This document shows positions 58,101 through 64,000 of a stretch of DNA of 64,000 bases, piece after piece. Positions within the stretch are counted from its first letter, which is position 1. Every line of letters begins with the position of its first letter. The notes beneath the pieces are model-generated. The model saw only the letters and a program-made list of their open reading frames with translations. It did no database searches and had not been told where the DNA came from. The stretch comes from Rhyacichthys aspro (lineage: Eukaryota; Chordata; Actinopteri; Gobiiformes; Rhyacichthyidae): positions 18,455,906 through 18,519,905 of the forward strand of contig CM072160.1 of the NCBI GenBank assembly GCA_036850595.1. The letters are read 5' to 3'. A program made the translations under genes and the position numbers.

Positions 58101-61100
58101 ACTACATAATGAATAATGTTACTTTTAAGCTAATTCTATTCATATTTTCCATTTATGGTCATTCCCATTAACCAGACAAATAGAGCACAGACTTCAACAC
58201 AACTTTGTTACGTATTCTTTCCACATACAAGTACTGCTTTCTGCCTATGCTGAATAGAATTGCTTACCTTGCGTCAGCCTTTTAAAAAATGGAGGAATGA
58301 ACACTTTCTTCCCTGAGACCTAATTTCATGCAGCAAAATTACAGGGTTGCCATTTTATGATAATGACAGGAATGACATTTTGCTTATTACTACTCCAAGG
58401 TGCCTTTGATGGAGCAAGCAAAGCCCCATAAAAAAGCCCACAATGCACATTCCATTCCTCCAAATAGAGTCTTATTTGTATTGATCACAAAACACACAAA
58501 CACTCAAGGGTCTCTGGAGGGTCTTGCCGCATCTAATTTGTAGCCGCTGAATTCATAACAGAAAAATCCTTGACTCTGTGAGCATTCACAATCACAAGCC
58601 AAATGCAGTTTTTAGAAATAGAAGAAAGAAATAGATTGAATACCAATACGCTTTTGTACAACACATGCAAGCTCATTAGGATCCTCTCAGATGGAACTCG
58701 TAGTGGAGCTGAAGATGTCGAGGTTAAGGGTGGCAACAGAATATATTTACCCTGAATTCCCGACATTCTTTCAGGCAGACAGCAGAGGAAGGGCCCGGTC
58801 TCTGCTCAGGGGACATTAATACCCTCAGCCACATGCAGACCAAACATGCATGCAACAAATTTACACTCTGCAACATCACATGTCTGTTCTCGCACGCGGC
58901 CGATACAAGAGACTGGATGTGGTGTGACAACTTGGTTATTAACTGTAATTTGTCTCACCAATGTCCCATCTTACTTTCGCCCCATTAACACAAAAGACCT
59001 ATGTAAGCTTTCAAGGGAGATGTGCACCTTGGATAGTCCGTGTAGTTTCTGCACTTGGAAAATATAAGGGGCTCGTCCGGGATATGATACAATAGTAATC
59101 TATAACTATAGGAGTATGGTAGAATATGTTTATGTGGTTATACTTCACCAGATTAGACTATGTATTTACCTGGCCCTATCTTGATCTTAACCCCTAATGT
59201 TTTTGTCTGTCTCTAAATCACATTTTGGATGGATGAATTGCATTACATTTTGTAGTAAGTTTGAAGTTTGTAATGCTAACTTTTCTGCTTACATGCTGGC
59301 TAATTGATTATATAGTACAGTCATTAATTACTGAATACAGGTATGTGTGTAACATAAGCATGTATACTGCTCACCATTCTATTCCTTGCATTAATAAGAT
59401 AAGTAATAAAATAAAACAGTAAACAACACAGGTTTTAAAACTTTAAGCTAAAGCCGTACACTGTGTGACTTTAGGGTTTTTCAAATAGAGCTCTAACTCA
59501 CAGTCTTTGAGTAAATAGTATATGAAGAAAGCTGAAGCTCACGATTTACGTGCTCACCCTTACTATTCTCAGGGCAAGGTTAGCTCAATATACTACTACT
59601 CTACTACTTAATATATCTATTCATCTGCATTGTGTAATTGGTTACTTATTTCCACTCCATGGTCAACATTCTCTCTCCTTTCGTCTAGGTTGAACAGTAA
59701 TTACTTTATCATCCATTCATATCCAGCACATCCATTTGCTATAGCACCTAAAGCTAAGAGATTAAATACCATACTCCAGTGAACGAATCACTTTGCTCAG
59801 TCTTGATCACTATATGTGGTCAGTAATTAATTGTAATCCCATGTTGAGGTGCGACATGTAAAGTTATAGAAAAAATCTTTAGCAAAACAAAACATTCACA
59901 TTGATGTTACGTTGATGACGCATTCCCAAAATGGTAAAGGTCATCAAGGAACCTGTCTATTTTACAATATACATGCCACACGATATTGTTGCATGAAAGT
60001 GGAAAGGGAAAGATCATTAAAGCAATAACTGAAACTTAACTACACATGGCTGACTTGCATATATCATTTTCTTTACATGCAAACACACAAAAAAATTCAG
60101 TTTCATTGCAGCAGGCAAAAGAACAAAAGCATAGAGCTACCGCTAAGCCTCTCACATTGTGTAAAAGTAACATGAAAACAAATCTCCCTATTTCCGAAAC
60201 AGTGCCTTATAAGTAAAGGAATTAAGAGGTAGGGATGTAAATTACAAGAAATATGCTGCAAAAGAAAGAAACTATGAAAAGGTCTCCAGTTGCCTTTTAT
60301 GCCACCTTCACCTGTCACCTCAATCTAACAGCTCAACCGTGTGTTGCTCTGTGGCCTAATGCTAGACCACGCTTCTCTCCCAGCGCCGCCGACTGACCCT
60401 GATCTAATTCTCCCAGAGACAGAGGCTGCCCTTTTCCACACATTAGCGAAGCGTGAGGGCTCTGGCTCCTTAAGCGGCTCCTAATTCCATTCTTGGCCTT
60501 TCGGGGGTGAGATGAGATGCAGGAGACACTCAGACAAGTTGAGTCAAATTAAATAAGTTGTCCAGGAGAGAATAACGAGAAAATGACTCATCCTTAAAAG
60601 CTGTTTTGGGATATGCTTGAATACAATAAAAAGCATCCATGGTGCAGCAACTAAAGACAGGCAATTACCGGATTCCATCACCAAAAATAAACTATGCTGC
60701 CTCCCTGTCTCTATACATCCAACCTAAGCCGTAATTCTTTTCCCTCCCTGGCCCACTATTTGGCCTATGAGGAGGCAGCACAAAAGGAGTATTGACCCCT
60801 CATTCCCCCTCACTAGAAAGAACAGGGTATAATTAACTGTAGTGTTAAAGGCACGCTGCCTCTGAGACTGTAAAACAGGGCTTGAATACTGAACAAACTG
60901 CTTGATCCCACCGGGCTCAGAACCAATCCATCCGATCCATACTTATTCATTTATTCAGCCGACTCATGGCCTTTGACTCCCTCTGGGACGTCTAGCAGGT
61001 CAAACGTGGGCATTCCATCTTCTTCATTCATAATCAGGTATAACATGTGGTGAAATACCTGGGACTTTGTTTTTGCATTTGTATTCAGGACTTCCTGCCT

Positions 61101-61468
61101 ACATGGAAAACTACTCTACTATAGTCATCCTTGTGGTATCCTGATCTTCTGTTGATGCTTTGTGGTTGGGTGACAGTGTAGAGGTGGCTTAACGTTGAAT
61201 GGCAAGGTTAAGAATGCAATATAAAACTGTCACCAATGATCACCAAATTTTGAATGCGTTCTTCTCAGTTGTTTTTTGATCTTTGTCATGATAAACGCTA
61301 GTCTCGGTCTTGACTTGCTTAACTCTTGTTGCTGCTGTTGTTGTTCCACTAAATACTTTCTGCCCCAGTAATCTGTAGGCAGGTGTGAGACTGGCCAGGT
61401 GAGAGCCACCCGCACTCTGCTCTCAAGGCCTTTTATTTGCTACTCAGTTGTTTCTGCTGTGAACCCTA
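55130..61468. other. Giant intron, segment 6
   Basis: No gene is recognised. It holds a primer-binding-site-like 16-mer at 59068 (see findings), a CAGGGGTGGAAGAA word at about 57953 that resembles the end of a common fish hAT repeat, and a GC-richer block at 60340-60500. Confidence 0.55.
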
Positions 61469-61576
61469 GAACTTAGGAGCAACCTGCCTGGGGAGATAAG
61501 GCTAGCAGAATCAGTATCATCTTTTAAATCACTTCTGAAAACCCATTTTTACAGACAGATAAGGCTATTCACTCAT
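61469..61576 (+). pseudogene. C-terminal relic of a LINE ORF2 protein
   Basis: The plus-strand frame reads LRSNLPGEIRLAESVSSFKS then LLKTHFYRQIRLFTH. This is the typical end of teleost non-LTR retrotransposon polyproteins (pattern LPxxIRxAxSVxSFKxxLKTHxF), the part downstream of the reverse transcriptase. A TGA interrupts the frame just upstream, at 61459-61461, and nothing upstream looks like reverse transcriptase, so it is a 5'-truncated dead copy. I cannot assign the clade; Rex1/L2-like is my guess. The frame drifts into AT-rich sequence after FTH. Confidence 0.7.
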
Positions 61577-61683
61577 TATCACTATTATTGTATTTATTTA
61601 TTTACTTCTGTCACTTTATATTCCGAGATTCCGTCTGAGATAAGAAGCCGAGACCATAACAAGTCATTAACCATAAGCACTGT

Positions 61684-62110
61684 AGGCCATGTTGGTCTCA
61701 ATTTTTGTCTTCATTTGTTGTAGTCTTTTTAGAGCATTATGTTTTTTCTCTACTGAAAAAAAACTGGAGGCAAACATCATACATTCTGTTGATCTGATTG
61801 TTCGTCTTGGTCTTGACTTGTTGTAGCCTTATTCACAGCATGTAGTTTTTTGTGCTTGAAAAATATTGGGGGGTCTTTATAACCTTTATAGGAAGGCAGG
61901 ATATGTTTACTAAGTCTTCCCTTCTTCTTGTCTTTCTTGGACCACATGAACATCCATAAATACTGTAGAATATGTTGGTCTAGCTGTTCTCCTTTGTCTT
62001 GACTTGTTCTAGCACATGTATTTTCTATGGCCTTATCTAGGTCAGAACCACTAATGTTTGTTTTTGTCTCAATTCATAGTCACGTCTTGCTTGAAAATGT
62101 TCATCTAGCC
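61684..62110 (+). repeat. Diverged tandem repeats of about 100 bp
   Basis: Copies around 61684, 61785 and 61963 share ATGTTGGTCT, GTCTTGACTTGTTGTAG, GCATGTAGTTTTTTGTGC-like wording and a trailing A-rich GAAAAAATATTGGGG. TTGTTGTAG recurs at an offset of 103 bp and then, as TTGTTCTAG, after a further 186 bp. It directly follows the LINE relic. Confidence 0.6.
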
Positions 62111-63070
62111 ATTACTTTGATACACCCTGGTCTTTGTCTGGCCTACGCACATGATCTTCCATGTGACTAATGCAGTGCTCACTTGAAGTACAGCCTGGTC
62201 CATTGACATCTAGCATGCCCTCCAATAAGTGTGTCACCGGTGATACAGAGCAGTGCCGCCAGTGCCATCTGTTAAGCATGTGTCTGAGCTCTGATTCATC
62301 CAGACACACTCGCTGACCATTTTAGGTGTCAGCTGCAAAGACGTGATAAGTGTTAACAACAACTTTACTGTTTGTAAATGTGCAATAAGCAGAATAAGAA
62401 GTCCTGTGACATCGCCAAAATAAACTTTCCCTTGACTCCCATGTTCCCAGGCGGCACATACCTTCTTCCATCATCTTTTCATTTGTCTGCTGGTTTATGA
62501 ATAATGCACAAAACGGATTAGTCATTTGCTCAATAACATCACAAGCCTGGAGAACTTGTTGTCTTTGCATCACTTAAAAGAGAGAGCGATCCAGCGAAGG
62601 TTGGCTTGATTAATACTTACACCATTGACTGACTATTCAAATTGGTGTTTGTCGATTTTCTATCCGTCACACGATCAATCCGCCTACAAACCGTTTCATC
62701 ACTGTGGAATTAATTTAGCAGGTTCAGTCATTTCCCACAGCTGTCAGGTTTCCTTCTTGCTCCGTGGCTGCATTAATGCTGGGCACGGCAGCAGAGACAC
62801 GAGACATGCTTTCTGGAACAGTACAAAGGCAACCCAATATGCAGCACGCCAGCTACTGTGACAGAAAAAACAATGACTTAACATAGAAAGAGACTGAAAT
62901 AACCCTTCTGTCTCTGCTTTGGTTCACCAGACTTCCTGTTTGACAAAACTAAATCCCTGTCAATGTCGAGCTTTCCGCCCTGTTTCTCTCCTCTAGTGTC
63001 TGCTACCTTTTTTTTCCATCCATTTCTGGCAGAGCCCATGAAGTCCACTCTTCGGGTCAGTGGCCTGGTC

Positions 63071-63087
63071 TTTTTTTTTTTTTTTTT
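63071..63087. repeat. Poly-T17 run
   Basis: This is an uninterrupted run of T followed by CCCC. It generates the artefactual poly-Phe/Lys open frames on both strands at 62878-63213. Confidence 0.98.
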
Positions 63088-63393
63088 CCCCTCGACTGAC
63101 AGCAAAGGAGAAGATGAGGAAAGAGAATGGAAGGACACGGAGGAGTGGACAGAAAGCAGAATCAGGGTAAAGGTGGAACAAGCGTAAAAATGGAAGTTAA
63201 AGACCGGGAGCACTGCAAATAATACCTTAGTAACCTAAAAAGAGAAGTCCAGAACACAAGTGGAGAAAGAGTATGTAGGAAACACGTCTTAAATGCTCTA
63301 TTGCAATGTGAAAAGTAAGCTCTGTGTAGCCAAAAATACATTTAGATGATCATGATGAGGACAAATCAAACAGAATAGCACAATGAAGGCTTG

Positions 63394-63541
63394 CTTAGGG
63401 TCACATCATCACGTCAGGACGACTCCTTGTTCTGGGATCACTCTCAATATTGAAGTTTTTCATCTTTTTTACAAACGCCAAGCGAGTGAATAGATGAAAT
63501 ACAGAACAAGGACTCGTCCTGACGTGATGTGTGACCCTGAG
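63394..63541. repeat. Inverted repeat, about 37-41-bp arms, about 67-bp loop
   Basis: The left arm 63394-63434 and right arm 63502-63541 are reverse complements, differing by one base of length (CATCATCACG versus CACATCACG) and two or three substitutions. The core GTCAGGACGA...TCCTTGTTCTG is fully paired. The loop has no self-complementarity I can see. Confidence 0.9.
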
Positions 63542-64000
63542 CTAAACATTACGGAGTCTGGCCTGGTCCTGTCTGGGATAACATGGTCTGGTTTAACTTA
63601 CATTCCTTCTAACATTTGATAGTCTGGTTTAGTCGTGTTTGTCCAGTTTTTTTCTGGGATTTTCCAAATGTTTAAACAGAACCTGCCCAGTTCCTTCAAA
63701 AACTGAGACAGTGGAGCTACAAAAACTGTTACTGTTTTGAGGCAACACCAAAATATTGATTTGGTTTAGAATTGTCTTCTGTTTCACTTTGCATTTTGTA
63801 AATAAACATACTTTTAGTTTACTTTTTATATCCACTCCTGCCTATAACTTTTGCACTGTAAATGACAAAAGCCATTATCTACTATGCTCTAACTAACTAG
63901 GGCAGTCTTGATCATCCTCCATGTTGAACAACAAGGCAGGGAAAAATATGTTTGACTTATTCTCAAGACCTGTTTTGGAGGTCTCTATACTTCTTCACAA

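Larger units (their letters stand above)
14318..64000 (-). other. lhfpl6: Giant lhfpl6 intron (partial, more than 49 kb)
   Basis: The preceding coding exon of LHFPL6 encodes about 125 residues (start codon to the glycine at the TM3 splice site) and should appear as a long minus-strand open frame. No such frame with family motifs exists anywhere to the right of 14317. The remainder of the window is therefore intron, unless an unrecognised nested gene is present. It is known that the mammalian gene also has very long introns. Contents are listed separately. Confidence 0.75.
62111..64000. other. Giant intron, right end of window
   Basis: It holds the poly-T run, the long inverted repeat at 63394-63541 and otherwise unremarkable AT-rich sequence. 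No exon or splice-site pair was recognised. The window ends inside the intron. Confidence 0.55.

Overview
The window is vertebrate nuclear DNA, almost certainly from a ray-finned (teleost-type) fish. It has two short, well-spliced exons of one large gene, very long AT-rich non-coding stretches with no further coding exon I can recognise, and relics of tRNA-derived SINEs, a LINE and hAT-type DNA transposons of the kinds common in teleosts. There are no operons, CRISPR arrays or bacterial signals. Most open reading frames of 60-140 codons are chance.

The gene is lhfpl6 (formerly LHFP), a tetraspan membrane protein of the lipoma HMGIC fusion partner-like family. It is read on the minus strand, from right to left. 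The last two coding exons are present: a 99-nt internal exon (14219-14317), and the terminal exon (9495-9613 up to the stop codon) followed by a 3' UTR that probably ends near a poly(A) signal at 8903-8908. Both exons have canonical splice sites, join in phase, and encode the end of TM3, the second extracellular loop, TM4 and the C-terminal tail ending in YPY. The large upstream coding exon (start codon, TM1, first loop, TM2, start of TM3) is not in the window. Everything from 14318 to 64000 is therefore best read as more than 49 kb of one intron.

Layout: 1-8890 is 3' flank with a long AT microsatellite, a SINE with target-site duplication (TSD), a hAT MITE with TSD, a second SINE piece and a duplicated non-coding block (about 5731/7727). 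8890-9613 is the last exon plus UTR. 9614-14218 is the last intron. 14219-14317 is the penultimate exon. 14318-64000 is the giant intron, carrying SINE pieces, back-to-back hAT elements (18644-19083+), a third hAT MITE (45608-45738), a LINE C-terminal relic (61469-61576), local tandem duplications (32315-33150; 50130-50605; 61684-62110), a compound CTAT/ATAG microsatellite, a long inverted repeat (63394-63541) and several GC-richer, repeat-free blocks that look like conserved regulatory elements.

The most interesting unexplained signals are: (i) an identical 18-mer containing a perfect POU octamer at three intronic sites, with a diverged fourth copy in the 3' flank; (ii) a roughly 55-bp non-coding block present twice, 2 kb apart, downstream of the gene, one copy with an inserted 18-bp perfect palindrome; (iii) three identical CTCF-like 13-mers; (iv) a 37-bp-arm inverted repeat near the right end; (v) a forkhead plus X-box motif pair in a GC-rich block. 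I found no convincing new protein-coding system.
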